The position numbers and the translations under genes were made by a program. Positions 15,972 to 24,586 of a stretch of 64,000 bases of DNA are shown in pieces (position 1 is the stretch's first letter; every line of letters begins with the position of its first letter). The DNA comes from Streptomyces paradoxus (lineage in GTDB: Bacteria; Actinomycetota; Actinomycetes; Streptomycetales; Streptomycetaceae). The stretch covers positions 1-64,000 of the forward strand of contig NZ_JACHGV010000002.1 in assembly GCF_014202475.1 (NCBI RefSeq), given 5' to 3'. Below the pieces are notes generated by a model. It saw nothing but the letters and a program-made list of their open reading frames with translations, searched no databases and was not told the origin of the DNA.

Positions 15972-16184
15972 TCACGCCTCGGCCGCGTGCAGACTCATCG
16001 GCCCGTAGATCTCCGTGGCGTCCTCGAACAGCCGCACCTGGTCGGCACCGCCCTCCTGAAGGGCCTTCCAGTGCTCCCCGATCCAGGACTCGGCGTCCCC
16101 CTGGGTGGGGAACTCCTCCGGCGGCACCGAGGGCTGGACCTCCGTCCCGTCGGTCTTCTCGAACCGCCACGTCCATGCCGCCAT
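15972..16184 (-). CDS. Small conserved-type hypothetical protein
   Basis: This 70-residue acidic protein begins MAAWTWRFEKTDGTEVQPSV and ends EIYGPMSLHAAEA. It has no signal or membrane segment and reads like a compact alpha/beta fold (GDAESWIGEHWKALQEGGADQVRLF). ATG 16184 is preferred over 16214 because GGGAGGCGTAC lies directly upstream. Similar small proteins are common in Streptomyces, from memory, but I know no function. It is convergent with the methyltransferase gene. Confidence 0.75.
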   Translation of the reverse strand: MAAWTWRFEKTDGTEVQPSVPPEEFPTQGDAESWIGEHWKALQEGGADQVRLFEDATEIYGPMSLHAAEA

Positions 16185-16430
16185 GTACGCCTCCCATGTG
16201 TGAGCACACTGCACAGCGAAAAGCCGGATCTTGGTCCGGCTCCTGTCCAGAGCCTAAGCGCTCCGCTGGGTGGGGCGTTATAGGCCTTGCGGAGTACGCG
16301 TGATCGGGCGTGTGCGGGTCGTGGTGGGCCGGTCGCGCCCGCGCGGCGGAGCCGCATGTCGATACGGCCCGCGCCCCTTCAAAGGCGTCTTCATCACGCA
16401 TGTTCCATGCTCACGGGTGAGAATCGGGGC

Positions 16431-17630
16431 GTGGAACTGACTCTGCTCGGCACCGGCGCCCCCGCGGGCCTCCCCCGCCCCGACTGTCCCTGCGCGGCCT
16501 GTGCGGCCGCCCTCGGTCCCGACGCGCGGGCGGCCACCGCGCTGCTCCTGGACGGGGCGCTGCTGCTCGACCTGACGCCGGGCGCGGCGTTCGCGGCGGC
16601 GCGGGCGGGCCGGTCCCTGACCGGTGTCCGGCAGGTGCTGCTGTCGCATCCGCACGACGGGCCGGCGGTCGAGGTGCCCGCGGGGCTGCCGCAACCCGGA
16701 CGGGTGCCGGACGGGCGGGAGTTGACGCTGCTGACGGGGCACCGGGTGCGGGCGGTGGCGCTGGACGCGCCGGGCACGGGGTACGCGGTGACGGGGCCGG
16801 AGGGGCAGCGGCTGCTGTACCTGCCGCCGGGCGGGGCGCCGGCGGGCCTGGCGGGGCCGGCCGAGCCGTACGACATGGTCCTGGCGGACGTCGTGGGGCG
16901 GCCGGACGCGCTGGCGAAGCTGCGGGCGGTGGGGGCGATCGGGCCGACCACCGACGTGGTCGCCGTCCACCTGGACCACGACGTGCCGCCCGGCCCGGAG
17001 CTCGGGCGGCGGCTCGCGGCGGCCGGGGCCCGGGCCGTGCCGGACGGGGCGACGCTGGTGGTGGGTGCGTACGAGGAGGTACCGGACGTGCCGCGGCGGA
17101 CGCTGGTGCTGGGCGGGGCGCGGTCGGGCAAGTCGGTGGAGGCCGAGCGGAGGCTGGAGGCCTTTCCGGACGTGCTGTACGTGGCCACGGGCGGGTCCCG
17201 CAACGGCGACACGGAGTGGTCCTCGCGGGTGTCGGCCCACCGGGAGCGGCGGCCGGGGTCGTGGCAGACGGTGGAGACCTGCGATCTCGTGCCGTTGCTG
17301 GAGGCGGAGGGCCCGCCCCTGCTCGTCGACTGTCTGTCGTTGTGGCTGACCGACGCGATGGACGCCGCCGGGGCGTGGGACGACGCGGTGTGGGCGGAGC
17401 GGGGGGAGAAGGTGCTGCGGGAGCGGGTGCGGGAGCTCACGGAGGCCGTGCGGGTCACCCGGCGGACCGTGGTGGCCGTGTCGAACGAGGTGGGGTCGGG
17501 GATCGTGCCGTCGACGGCGTCGGGGCGGCGCTACCGGGACGAACTCGGGCGGCTGAACGCGGGGTTCGCGGACGAGTGCGAGCACGTGCTGCTGGTGGTG
17601 GCGGGGCAGGCTGTGGTGCTGCGGGGCTGA
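16431..17630 (+). CDS. cobU: CobU fused to degenerate metallo-beta-lactamase-like domain
   Basis: The C-terminal ~175 residues are adenosylcobinamide kinase/guanylyltransferase, which makes adenosylcobinamide-GDP: P-loop LVLGGARSGKSVEAE, VDCLSLWLTDAMD, SNEVGSGIVPS. The N-terminal ~220 residues start VELTLLGTGAPAGLPRPDC and resemble a PhnP-like metallo-beta-lactamase fold, but the metal motif reads SHPHDGPA and lacks the full HxHxDH, so hydrolase activity is doubtful. Total 399 residues, about twice stand-alone CobU. GTG 16431 has GAGAAT 6 nt upstream (leaderless type). cobT and cobS follow within 5 kb, separated by other genes. Confidence 0.88.
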   Translation: MELTLLGTGAPAGLPRPDCPCAACAAALGPDARAATALLLDGALLLDLTPGAAFAAARAGRSLTGVRQVLLSHPHDGPAVEVPAGLPQPGRVPDGRELTLLTGHRVRAVALDAPGTGYAVTGPEGQRLLYLPPGGAPAGLAGPAEPYDMVLADVVGRPDALAKLRAVGAIGPTTDVVAVHLDHDVPPGPELGRRLAAAGARAVPDGATLVVGAYEEVPDVPRRTLVLGGARSGKSVEAERRLEAFPDVLYVATGGSRNGDTEWSSRVSAHRERRPGSWQTVETCDLVPLLEAEGPPLLVDCLSLWLTDAMDAAGAWDDAVWAERGEKVLRERVRELTEAVRVTRRTVVAVSNEVGSGIVPSTASGRRYRDELGRLNAGFADECEHVLLVVAGQAVVLRG

Positions 17631-17662
17631 CCGGGACCCCGCGGCTCCCCCCTCCCCCCGGG

Positions 17663-18709
17663 CTACGGAGCCTTGCGGGCGATGACCCGGTAGGTGTTGG
17701 CGAAACGCGTGCGGCGGGCGACCGGGGCGATGAGGTGGTCGGCCAGTGCGGCCACGGCCACCAGGGGCATCCCGGCGCGGAGCAGGGCCGTGCGGGCGTG
17801 CCGCTGCACGGGGAGCGGGGGAATGGCCCGCCAGGGGGTGTCCGGGGCGGGCAGGGCGTGCGAGAGGGCCAGGGACGTGGCGCCCGCGAGGTCGTGGGGG
17901 ACGTGGACCGGGCGGTGGTCGAGCGTCAGGATCGCGCAGCCGGCCGACTCCAGTTCCGCGCGTACGTTCTGCGGGGGCAGGAGGTGGAGGTGGCGCGGCT
18001 GGTCGTAGGGGAGCCACCAGCGGCCCAGCAGTGCGGCGAAGACGCTGCGGGGGCTGAGGGTCTCGATGAGCAGGTGGCCGCCCGGGCGCAGGACGGAGAG
18101 GGCGGCCCGCAGTTCCGCTCGGGGGTCCGGCGTGCCCTCCAGGTGGTGGAGCATGCTGACCACGTCGTAGCGGGCGCGCAGCGGGCCGGCGATCCGAGGG
18201 TCCGTCAGGCGGCCGACGTGCGCCTCCTCGACGAGGTCGGCCGTGCGGGCGCGGACCACGCGCGGGGTGGGGTCCAGGCCGTCGAAGGCGGTGTACGGGA
18301 AGAACTGCCGGGCCGTGGCGGGGAAGCGGGCGTGGCCCGTCCCGATGTCGAGCCAGCTCTCCGGCTCGCCGCAGCGCAGCATGGCGCGGGCGGCCGAGCG
18401 GTGGCGGCGCGGGCTGCCGTGCAGGGCGAGGAGGCCGTCGCTCGCCGGGTCCCGGGGCGCCCCGCGCGCGGTCCGGTGATAGAGGGCCAGGCCCTCCAGG
18501 GTGAGGCGGGGGTTCTGGAAGGTGTGGCCGCAGTCCCGGCAGGCGTCGACGGTGAAGCCGCCCGGCCGGTACTGCCGCAGGTCGCCGGTGCGCAGCCGGT
18601 TCCGCAGCCGGCCGGAGCCGCACCAGGGGCAGTCCTCCCGGCGTGGTTCGTGGACCCGTGCGGTCGTCTGGGGGACGGGGGGTGCTGAGGAGGCGGGATG
18701 TGCGGGCAT
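17663..18709 (-). CDS. Class I methyltransferase with N-terminal zinc ribbon
   Basis: This 348-residue protein has a zinc-binding N-terminus (CPWCGSGRL ... ACRDCGHTF, residues ~25-60), then a SAM-binding domain: SWLDIGTGHARFP as motif I and YDVVSMLHHLEGTPDP as motif IV, with RPGGHLLIET following. The C-terminus carries hydrophobic helices (AGMPLVAVAALADHLIAPVA). Similar enzymes modify sugars or lipids in other bacteria; here the substrate is unknown. ATG 18709 has GGGAG 6 nt upstream. It is inserted on the opposite strand between cobU and cobT and is divergent from cobT. Confidence 0.85.
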   Translation of the reverse strand: MPAHPASSAPPVPQTTARVHEPRREDCPWCGSGRLRNRLRTGDLRQYRPGGFTVDACRDCGHTFQNPRLTLEGLALYHRTARGAPRDPASDGLLALHGSPRRHRSAARAMLRCGEPESWLDIGTGHARFPATARQFFPYTAFDGLDPTPRVVRARTADLVEEAHVGRLTDPRIAGPLRARYDVVSMLHHLEGTPDPRAELRAALSVLRPGGHLLIETLSPRSVFAALLGRWWLPYDQPRHLHLLPPQNVRAELESAGCAILTLDHRPVHVPHDLAGATSLALSHALPAPDTPWRAIPPLPVQRHARTALLRAGMPLVAVAALADHLIAPVARRTRFANTYRVIARKAP

Positions 18710-18892
18710 GGGCGGCTCCCGGGCGCGTCGGCGTACGGCAAGGACGTACGGCGGGGACGTCGCACGACCACGTACGACAATCCGCTGCAAAACGGAACGT
18801 ATGGGATGCCGATCTTGGGTGCAACGACGTCGCCGTGACGGAGTGGTGATGTGGCGCCGTGCTGTTCGAGGGGGGCCGGTACTGTTCGGCGA

Positions 18893-19993
18893 ATGAGCTC
18901 GCTTAATCTCGACGACTTCACCGATCTGATCGAGCGTCCGGACGGCGGGATCCGCCGTGACGCCGAGGCGCGCCGGGAGCGACAGATCGTGCCGCCCGGG
19001 TCGCTGGGCCGCCTCGACGAACTGGGCGAGTGGCTGGCGGCGGCACAGTCGGCCGTGCCGGTGCGGCCGGTCGAACGGCCGCGGGTGGTGCTCTTCGCCG
19101 GTGACCACGGCATCGCAGAGCTGGGCGTCTCGGCCCGGCCGGCGGGCAGCGCCGGGGAGTTGGTGCGCGAGGTGCTGGAGGGCGGCCGGCCGGTGTCGGT
19201 GCTGGCCCGGCGGCTGGGCGTGCCGGTGCGGATCGTCGACATGGCCCTGGACTGCGACCCCGAGACGCTGCCCGAGGACGTCGTACGGCACCGGGTGCGG
19301 CGCGGCAGCGGGCGGATCGACATCGAGGACGCGCTGACCTCGGAGGAAACCGAGGCAGCGTTCCGGGCAGGCATGGCGGTGGCCGACGAGGAGGCCGACT
19401 CGGGCACGGACCTGGTGGTGCTCGGCGACGTGAGCGTCGGCGGGACCACGGCGGCGAGCGTGCTGGTGGCGGCGTTGTGCGGGGTCGACGCCTCGGTCGT
19501 CACCGGGCGGGGCGGACTGGCGATCGACGACCTGGCGTGGATGCGCAAGTGCGCGGCGATCCGCGACGCGCTGCGCCGGGCCCGGCCGGTGCTCGGGGAC
19601 CAGCTGCAGCTGCTGGCGGCGGTGGGCGGGGCCGACCTCGCCGCGATGACGGGCTTCCTGCTGCAGAGCGCGGTGCGCAAGCTGCCGGTGGTGCTCGACG
19701 GGGTCGTGACGGCCGCGTGCGCGCTGGTCGGGCAGCGGATCGCGTTCCGGGCGCCGGACTGGTGGCTGGCCGCGCACGACAGCGGGGAGCCCGGGCAGGC
19801 GAAGGCGCTGGACCGGATGGCCCTGGAGCCGCTGCTGAGCCAGGGGGTGACCGTCGGGGAGGGTGCGGGCGCTCTGCTGGCGCTGCCGCTCGTCCAGGCC
19901 TCGGCCGCGCTGGCGGCGGAGCTGCCCGAGAAGCCGAAGGAGTCCGAGGGGCCGGCCGAGTCGGAGGCATCGGAGGCGCCCGCCGAGCAGTAG
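18893..19993 (+). CDS. cobT: Nicotinate-nucleotide-DMB phosphoribosyltransferase CobT
   Basis: CobT activates the lower ligand base by making alpha-ribazole phosphate, a late cobalamin step. The 366-residue protein shows IVPPGSLGRLDELGEWLA, the FAGDHGIAELGVSA segment, LGDVSVGGTTAA and LSQGVTVGEGAGA near the C-terminus, where the catalytic Glu lies in VGEGAGA. ATG 18893 has no Shine-Dalgarno, but TACTGT (18880-18885) ends 7 nt before it, fitting a leaderless mRNA. The last ~30 residues are a Glu/Pro/Ser-rich tail beyond the usual family end. No B12 riboswitch was recognised upstream. Confidence 0.93.
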   Translation: MSSLNLDDFTDLIERPDGGIRRDAEARRERQIVPPGSLGRLDELGEWLAAAQSAVPVRPVERPRVVLFAGDHGIAELGVSARPAGSAGELVREVLEGGRPVSVLARRLGVPVRIVDMALDCDPETLPEDVVRHRVRRGSGRIDIEDALTSEETEAAFRAGMAVADEEADSGTDLVVLGDVSVGGTTAASVLVAALCGVDASVVTGRGGLAIDDLAWMRKCAAIRDALRRARPVLGDQLQLLAAVGGADLAAMTGFLLQSAVRKLPVVLDGVVTAACALVGQRIAFRAPDWWLAAHDSGEPGQAKALDRMALEPLLSQGVTVGEGAGALLALPLVQASAALAAELPEKPKESEGPAESEASEAPAEQ

Positions 19994-20127
19994 CACCCCC
20001 GAGATCCAGGTCACTCACGCCTGGCTCAACTTCGTCCCGTTCCGGTCGGTCTTGGAACGTGGTGTCGGTTTGACTGAGTCGCAGACACCCTCGGACATCG
20101 CCGCGCACGGACGAGGACGACCGCCGG

Positions 20128-20826
20128 ATGACCACGCTCGCCCGCTGGGCCCGCGCCGAATGGGGACGGCTGTACGCCGCGGTGCGCGGGCCGCTGGCCG
20201 AGCGGCGGTGGCGGGCCGTGCCGCTGGCGGCCGCGGCCGTGCGCCTCACGGCCGTGCTGCACTTCGTGCACAGCCAGGCGTGGGGTTATCGGTTCGTGCA
20301 GGACGCCGGCGGGGTGCGGGCCGTGGACCCGTTGTGGCTGGCGCTGCTGCGGACGCCGCTGTCGCTGTTCGTGCCCGCCCTGGATCTGCCGGTGTGGGGC
20401 GCGCTCGTGCAGATCCTGCTGGTGTTCGGCATCGCCGAGCTGTGCCTGGGCCGGTGGCGGACGCTGGCCGTCGCCTATGTCGCGACGCTCGCGGGCACGC
20501 TGTACGCACGCCTGGGCATCCGGCAGGGCCCGCACTCCCCGCTCGGCCTGCCCGCCTCGGACGCCTGGGTCGTGGACACCGGGCCGTCGGCGGCGGTGGT
20601 GGGCCTGGCCGTCTTCCTGGGCTGGCGCTACCGCGCGTACGTCACGGCCTCGGTGGTGATCGTGGCGATGGTGGTCGAGGTGGTGCTGAAGGAGAACCTC
20701 GCGGGCAAGGAGCACCTCGCCGCGATCATGGCGGTGCTGGTGCTGTGCGGGGTCGGCGAGCTGCGTCAGCGGCGCTCCAGGGACCGGGCCGGTTCGGGGT
20801 CGGGCGCGCCGCCGAGCCAGTCATGA
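20128..20826 (+). CDS. Rhomboid-like integral membrane protein
   Basis: This 232-residue protein has about six membrane helices. DTGPSAAVVGLAVFLG carries a GPS motif in one helix and GKEHLAAIMAVLVL has a His in a later one, matching the Ser-His dyad pattern of rhomboid proteases in their order and spacing. Whether it cleaves substrates is not provable from sequence; non-catalytic relatives exist. ATG 20128 has GAGGACG about 8 nt upstream. The last 61 bases overlap the 3' end of the convergent gene at 20766. Confidence 0.6.
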   Translation: MTTLARWARAEWGRLYAAVRGPLAERRWRAVPLAAAAVRLTAVLHFVHSQAWGYRFVQDAGGVRAVDPLWLALLRTPLSLFVPALDLPVWGALVQILLVFGIAELCLGRWRTLAVAYVATLAGTLYARLGIRQGPHSPLGLPASDAWVVDTGPSAAVVGLAVFLGWRYRAYVTASVVIVAMVVEVVLKENLAGKEHLAAIMAVLVLCGVGELRQRRSRDRAGSGSGAPPSQS

Positions 20827-21530
20827 AAGGCCCGCGAGGGGGCCACCCAGCGGCGGTCGTGGTGGTAGGACCGCAGGGCGGACCTGGCCCGGGCGCGGGG
20901 CCGGTTCCGGTAGAACCGCTTGGCCCACGGGGAGGTCGGCCGGGCCAGCCGTAGGGCCGCGACCAGGGCGACGAGCGGGATGATCGCGCCGAGGACGGCG
21001 AGCCGGACCTTGCCCTTGAACAGGGCGATGAGGGCGAACAGGAAGTTCGCCAGGACGGTCACGAGGGCGAGGGCGCGGTTCTGCTGCTGGTCCTCGTTGA
21101 GGTCGTTGACGCCCAGCGGCGAGAAGCCGAGCAGGAGCAGGCCGACGAGGGACGCGGTGAGGACGACCATCTCGACGCTCTTGCGGCCGTCCGGGGTCCA
21201 GTAGACGTCGGCGAGGTGCAGGACCAGGGCGAACTCGTCCAGGACGAGGCCCGCGCCGATTCCGAAGATCACCGCGGCCAGCGCCGAGCCGAAACCGTAC
21301 TGGCCGCCGGCGACCGCGCCGAAGCCGCCGATGATCGTCAGGATGACGCCGGGGACCACGTGGTGGACGTGAACGCCACCACTGGCGCTGATGTTGCGGA
21401 AGGGGCCCTTGCCCGCCCGGATGAGGCGGGTGATGACCCGGGTGATCAGGAAGGTCAGGACGAAGGAGACGAGAGCGAGGAGCAGTGGCAGCTTGCCGGG
21501 TTCCATGATGTTCCGCTCAAACCATCCCAT
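20766..21530 (-). CDS. Multi-pass integral membrane protein, unknown
   Basis: This 254-residue protein has five or six helices (LPLLLALVSFVLTFLITRVI, VVPGVILTIIGGFGAVAGG, GSALAAVIFGIGAGLVLDEF) and a basic cytoplasmic tail rich in Arg. A conserved-looking HVHHVVPG and LDEFALVLHLADVYW suggest a metal- or lipid-related site, but I recognise no family. ATG 21530 lacks a Shine-Dalgarno; TAAAGT on the minus strand ends 6 nt before it, consistent with a leaderless mRNA. It is divergent from cobS and its 3' end overlaps the rhomboid-like gene. Confidence 0.75.
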   Translation of the reverse strand: MGWFERNIMEPGKLPLLLALVSFVLTFLITRVITRLIRAGKGPFRNISASGGVHVHHVVPGVILTIIGGFGAVAGGQYGFGSALAAVIFGIGAGLVLDEFALVLHLADVYWTPDGRKSVEMVVLTASLVGLLLLGFSPLGVNDLNEDQQQNRALALVTVLANFLFALIALFKGKVRLAVLGAIIPLVALVAALRLARPTSPWAKRFYRNRPRARARSALRSYHHDRRWVAPSRAFHDWLGGAPDPEPARSLERR

Positions 21531-21590
21531 ATGCGCACTTTATCCTCGGCCGCCGTGCCCGCTCTCCTGACCGGCCGGTAGCCTGCGCCG

Positions 21591-22373
21591 GTGCCCGGAA
21601 TCTCGCCCCTCGACGGCCTCCGCTTCGCCTTCGGCACCCTCACGGTGATCCCGGTCCGGGTGACCCGGTGGGACCGGGAGGCCGCTCGCGGCGGCATGCT
21701 GTGCGCTCCGCTGGCCGGGCTGGCGGTCGGTACCGCCGCCGCCGGGCTCGGGCTGGTGCTGCTGTTCCTCGGTGCGGGGGCGCCGCTCGCCGCCGTGGCG
21801 ACCGTCGCCGTCCCGGCCGCCCTCACCCGGGGGCTGCATCTCGACGGGCTCGCGGACACCGCCGACGGGCTGGGCAGCGGCAAGCCCGCCGAGGACGCAC
21901 TGCGGATCATGAAGCAGTCGGACATCGGGCCGTTCGGGGTGATCACCCTCGTCCTCGTCCTGCTCGCACAGGTCGCCGCGCTCGCCCAGGCGTACGACGC
22001 CTCCTGGGCCCGGGGCGCGTGCGCCGCCGTCGTCTCCGCGACCCTCGCCCGGCTGGCCCTGACTCTGGCGGCCCGGGCCGGAGTGCCCGCGGCGCGGCCG
22101 GAGGGGCTGGGGGCGGCCGTCGCCGGTGTGGTGCCGCCGCGGGGAGCGGTGGTCGCCGCCGTGGCCGTCGCGGGGGCAGCCGCAGCGGCCGGTGCCCTCT
22201 TCGGGCCGTACGGCCCGGTCCGCATGGTGCTCGCGGTCGTCCTGTCCCTGGCCGCCGCCGAGGCGCTGCTGCGCCACTGCACGCGCCGCTTCGGCGGGGT
22301 CACGGGGGATGTCTTCGGCGGCCTGGCGGAGACGGCGGCGACGACGGCGCTCGTCGTTCTGTCACTGGGCTGA
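21591..22373 (+). CDS. cobS: Adenosylcobinamide-GDP ribazoletransferase CobS
   Basis: CobS joins adenosylcobinamide-GDP to alpha-ribazole phosphate, the last assembly step of cobalamin, in the membrane. The 260-residue polytopic protein has the family motif TRGLHLDGLADTADGLG, PFGVITLVLVLL and GGVTGDVFGGLAE near the C-terminus. GTG 21591 has no Shine-Dalgarno; TAGCCT (21579-21584) ends 6 nt before it, so it is probably leaderless and divergent from the membrane gene at 21530. Together with CobU and CobT in this window it completes nucleotide loop assembly apart from the phosphatase. Confidence 0.93.
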   Translation: MPGISPLDGLRFAFGTLTVIPVRVTRWDREAARGGMLCAPLAGLAVGTAAAGLGLVLLFLGAGAPLAAVATVAVPAALTRGLHLDGLADTADGLGSGKPAEDALRIMKQSDIGPFGVITLVLVLLAQVAALAQAYDASWARGACAAVVSATLARLALTLAARAGVPAARPEGLGAAVAGVVPPRGAVVAAVAVAGAAAAAGALFGPYGPVRMVLAVVLSLAAAEALLRHCTRRFGGVTGDVFGGLAETAATTALVVLSLG

Positions 22374-22407
22374 AACGATCTCCCCGTCCCTCTCCTGCAC
22401 GGCACGC

Positions 22408-22639
22408 TCAGCCGCTCAAGATCACCCCCGACCTGCCGGGGCTCAGCAGGTCCGCCACGCGCACCCCCGGCCCGCAGCCGGGCGGCTACCTCGGCGAAGG
22501 CCGCGTCGGGGCGGTCGCCGGGGCCACTGGCCGGGTTGAGGACGACCCCGTACAGACGGGGCGCCGCCGCCACGATCGCGTCCCATTCGGCGGGACGCAC
22601 GGACGGGTGCTCGTAGTACGGAACCAGGAGAGTCCTCAT
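22408..22639 (-). pseudogene. Remnant of spherulation-specific family 4 protein
   Basis: From ATG 22639 the first 61 codons read MRTLLVPYYEHPSVRPAEWD and contain VVLNPASGPGDRPD, the hallmark of the spherulin-4-like family, which normally runs to over 200 residues. After RLRAGGAR similarity ends. One base out of frame the sequence reads VRVADLLSPGRSGVILSG and stops at 22408, as if one G was gained and most of the gene deleted. Its start overlaps the stop of another fragment upstream (ATGA). The gene is evidently dead. Confidence 0.7.
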
Positions 22640-22776
22640 CGGTGGGCGGTTGCCCTTCCCGGCAGATGGCACACCAGGGCGGCCTGGACGGCGGCCGCCG
22701 TGCCGTACACGACCGCGGCCGCCCCGTTCGGATGGCCGGTGGGCCGGCCGGACAGCGCCCGGCGCCGGCGTGGAAA
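22636..22776 (-). pseudogene. C-terminal remnant of the upstream operon partner
   Basis: In the frame ending at the TGA of 22636-22638, overlapping the next start in ATGA, the text RPTGHPNGAAAVVYGTAAAV ... VCHLPGRATAHR reads like the end of a real protein, with high third-position GC and a mixed hydrophobic composition. A stop at 22777-22779 cuts it off after 46 codons. I cannot name the family. It looks like the surviving tail of a gene once coupled to the spherulin-4-like gene. Confidence 0.4.
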
Positions 22777-22778
22777 TC

Positions 22779-22895
22779 ATGCACAGCGGCGAGCAGGGCG
22801 CTCACCTGATCGCGACGAGTGTGACTCAGTTCACCGACATGGAGGATCAAGAAATGGCCACTACGCCACCGACAGGTGAACACCCGCAGGAATGA
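22779..22895 (+). CDS. Possible 38-residue ORF, doubtful
   Basis: An ATG at 22779 opens a frame ending MEDQEMATTPPTGEHPQE. It has GGA shortly before the start but no clear Shine-Dalgarno, and codon usage is only partly Streptomyces-like (CAA, GAA, ACA appear). An inner ATG at 22854 would give a 13-residue peptide. It lies next to decayed genes, so it may be debris. I list it only because the region is otherwise empty. Confidence 0.2.
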   Translation: MHSGEQGAHLIATSVTQFTDMEDQEMATTPPTGEHPQE

Positions 22896-23059
22896 GCGAA
22901 CGGGGCCACGCGCGTAGTCTCGTCGTCGAGTGTTCGCCGTACCGGGGAAGGCCCCGTGAGGTCCGGACCCTGAGGTCGGAATAGGGTCGGCTGTCGGGCC
23001 CGGTCGACCCACACCGTTCGACCACAGCAACTTCACATCGGAAGCGAGATTTCACCACC

Positions 23060-24586
23060 GTGACTGCTCTCACTCTCAGCACCGCCGCGGCGCCCGGCCT
23101 GCGGGCCGACGCGATCGTGATCGGTGTCGCCAAGGGTGCCAAGGGGCCGGTCGTCGCACCGGGCGCCGAGGCCGTGGACAAGGCGTACGACGGAAGGCTG
23201 GCCGGCGTCCTGGAGACGCTCGGCGCCTCCGGCGGCGAGGGCGAGGTGACGAAGCTGCCGGCGCCGTCCGGCTTCAAGGCACCGCTCGTCCTGGCGGTCG
23301 GCCTGGGCGCGGTCCCGGAGAAGGACGCCGAGTACGGCACCGAGGTCCTGCGCAAGGCCGCCGGTGTCGCCGCCCGCGCCCTGGCCGGGTCCAAGAAGGC
23401 CGCCTTCGCACTGCCGCTCGGCGACGCCGCCGACGCGGGCGCGATCGGGGAGGGCGCGCTGCTCGGCGCGTACTCCTTCGACGCCTACAAGGACAACGGC
23501 AAGGACCCCAAGGCGAAGAACGGCAAGGCCCCCCTCGCCGAGGTCGCCCTGCTCGGGGGCAAGCCCCGCGACAAGGCGTACAAGGCCGCCGTCGAGCGGG
23601 CCGTGGCCGTGTCCGAGGAGCTCAACCGCGCCCGTGACCTGGTCAACACCCCGCCGAACGACCTGAACCCCGAGTCGTTCGCCGCGATCGCCCAGGCCGC
23701 GGCCAAGGAGCACGGCATCAAGGTGCAGGTGCTCGACGAGAAGGCCCTGGTCAAGGGCGGCTACGGCGGCATCCTCGGCGTCGGGGCCGGATCGGCGGCG
23801 GGACCGCGCCTGGTGAAACTGTCCTACACCTCCTCGAAGGCGAAGAAGCACCTCGCCCTCGTCGGCAAGGGCATCACCTACGACTCGGGCGGCATCTCAC
23901 TGAAGCCGGCCGGTCACAACGAGACGATGAAGTGCGACATGAGCGGTGCGGCCTCGGTGTTCGCCGCGGTCGTCGCCGCCGCGCGTCTCGGCCTGGAGGT
24001 CAACGTCACCGGCTGGCTCGCCCTGGCCGAGAACATGCCCTCCGGGTCCGCGACCCGTCCGGGTGACGTGCTGCGGATGTACAGCGGCAAGACGGTGGAG
24101 GTGCTCAACACCGACGCCGAGGGCCGGCTGGTGCTCGCGGACGCCCTGTGGGCGGCCTCCGAGGAGAAGCCGGACGCGATCGTGGACGTGGCGACGCTGA
24201 CCGGGGCGATGGTGCTGGCGCTGGGCAACCGGACGTTCGGGATCATGGGCAACGACGACGCGTTCCGCGCCGCGCTGTGCGAGGCCGCCGAGGAGGTCGG
24301 GGAGCCGGCGTGGCCGATGCCGCTGCCGGAGCACCTGCGCAAGGGGATGGACTCCCCCACGGCCGACATCGCGAACATGGGCGAGCGGATGGGCGGCGGG
24401 CTGGTCGCGGGTCTGTTCCTGCGCGAGTTCGTGGGCGAGGGCATCACCTGGGCGCACCTGGACATCGCCGGGCCGGCCTTCAACGAGGGCGGGCCCTTCG
24501 GGTACACGCCGAAGGGTGGCACGGGGACGGCCGTGCGGACGCTGGTGCGGCTGGCCGAGCTGACCGCCGCGGGCGACCTCGGCTGA
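23060..24586 (+). CDS. pepA: Leucyl aminopeptidase PepA, M17 family
   Basis: This 508-residue cytosolic aminopeptidase removes N-terminal residues, preferring Leu, using two metal ions. The N-terminal half is the macro-like domain. The catalytic half has GKGITYDSGGISLKPAG, the segment KCDMSGAASVF and the signature NTDAEGRLVLADAL, which supplies Asp and Glu metal ligands. Start is GTG 23060 (TALTLSTAAAPGL) after a weak GAAGCGAGA. It precedes the 2-oxoacid dehydrogenase genes but is separated from lpd by 291 bp including a dispersed repeat. Confidence 0.95.
   Translation: MTALTLSTAAAPGLRADAIVIGVAKGAKGPVVAPGAEAVDKAYDGRLAGVLETLGASGGEGEVTKLPAPSGFKAPLVLAVGLGAVPEKDAEYGTEVLRKAAGVAARALAGSKKAAFALPLGDAADAGAIGEGALLGAYSFDAYKDNGKDPKAKNGKAPLAEVALLGGKPRDKAYKAAVERAVAVSEELNRARDLVNTPPNDLNPESFAAIAQAAAKEHGIKVQVLDEKALVKGGYGGILGVGAGSAAGPRLVKLSYTSSKAKKHLALVGKGITYDSGGISLKPAGHNETMKCDMSGAASVFAAVVAAARLGLEVNVTGWLALAENMPSGSATRPGDVLRMYSGKTVEVLNTDAEGRLVLADALWAASEEKPDAIVDVATLTGAMVLALGNRTFGIMGNDDAFRAALCEAAEEVGEPAWPMPLPEHLRKGMDSPTADIANMGERMGGGLVAGLFLREFVGEGITWAHLDIAGPAFNEGGPFGYTPKGGTGTAVRTLVRLAELTAAGDLG

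Larger units (their letters stand above)
22374..23059. other. Gene-poor region between cobS and pepA
   Basis: These 686 bases have no intact large gene. They hold the two decayed minus-strand fragments (22408-22776), a doubtful 38-codon ORF (22779-22895), and about 160 bp of pepA upstream sequence. TAGGGT at 22982-22987 is a possible -10 for pepA. Confidence 0.5.

Noticed and set aside
16215..16430. Cobalamin riboswitch ahead of cobU
   Set aside because: I looked for the conserved B12-box segment (GCCACTG-like) and did not see it here or before cobT and cobS.
18710..20014. N-terminal extension of the zinc-ribbon methyltransferase through cobT
   Set aside because: The frame stays open only because of GC content; the ATG at 18709 has a ribosome binding site and begins before the zinc ribbon.
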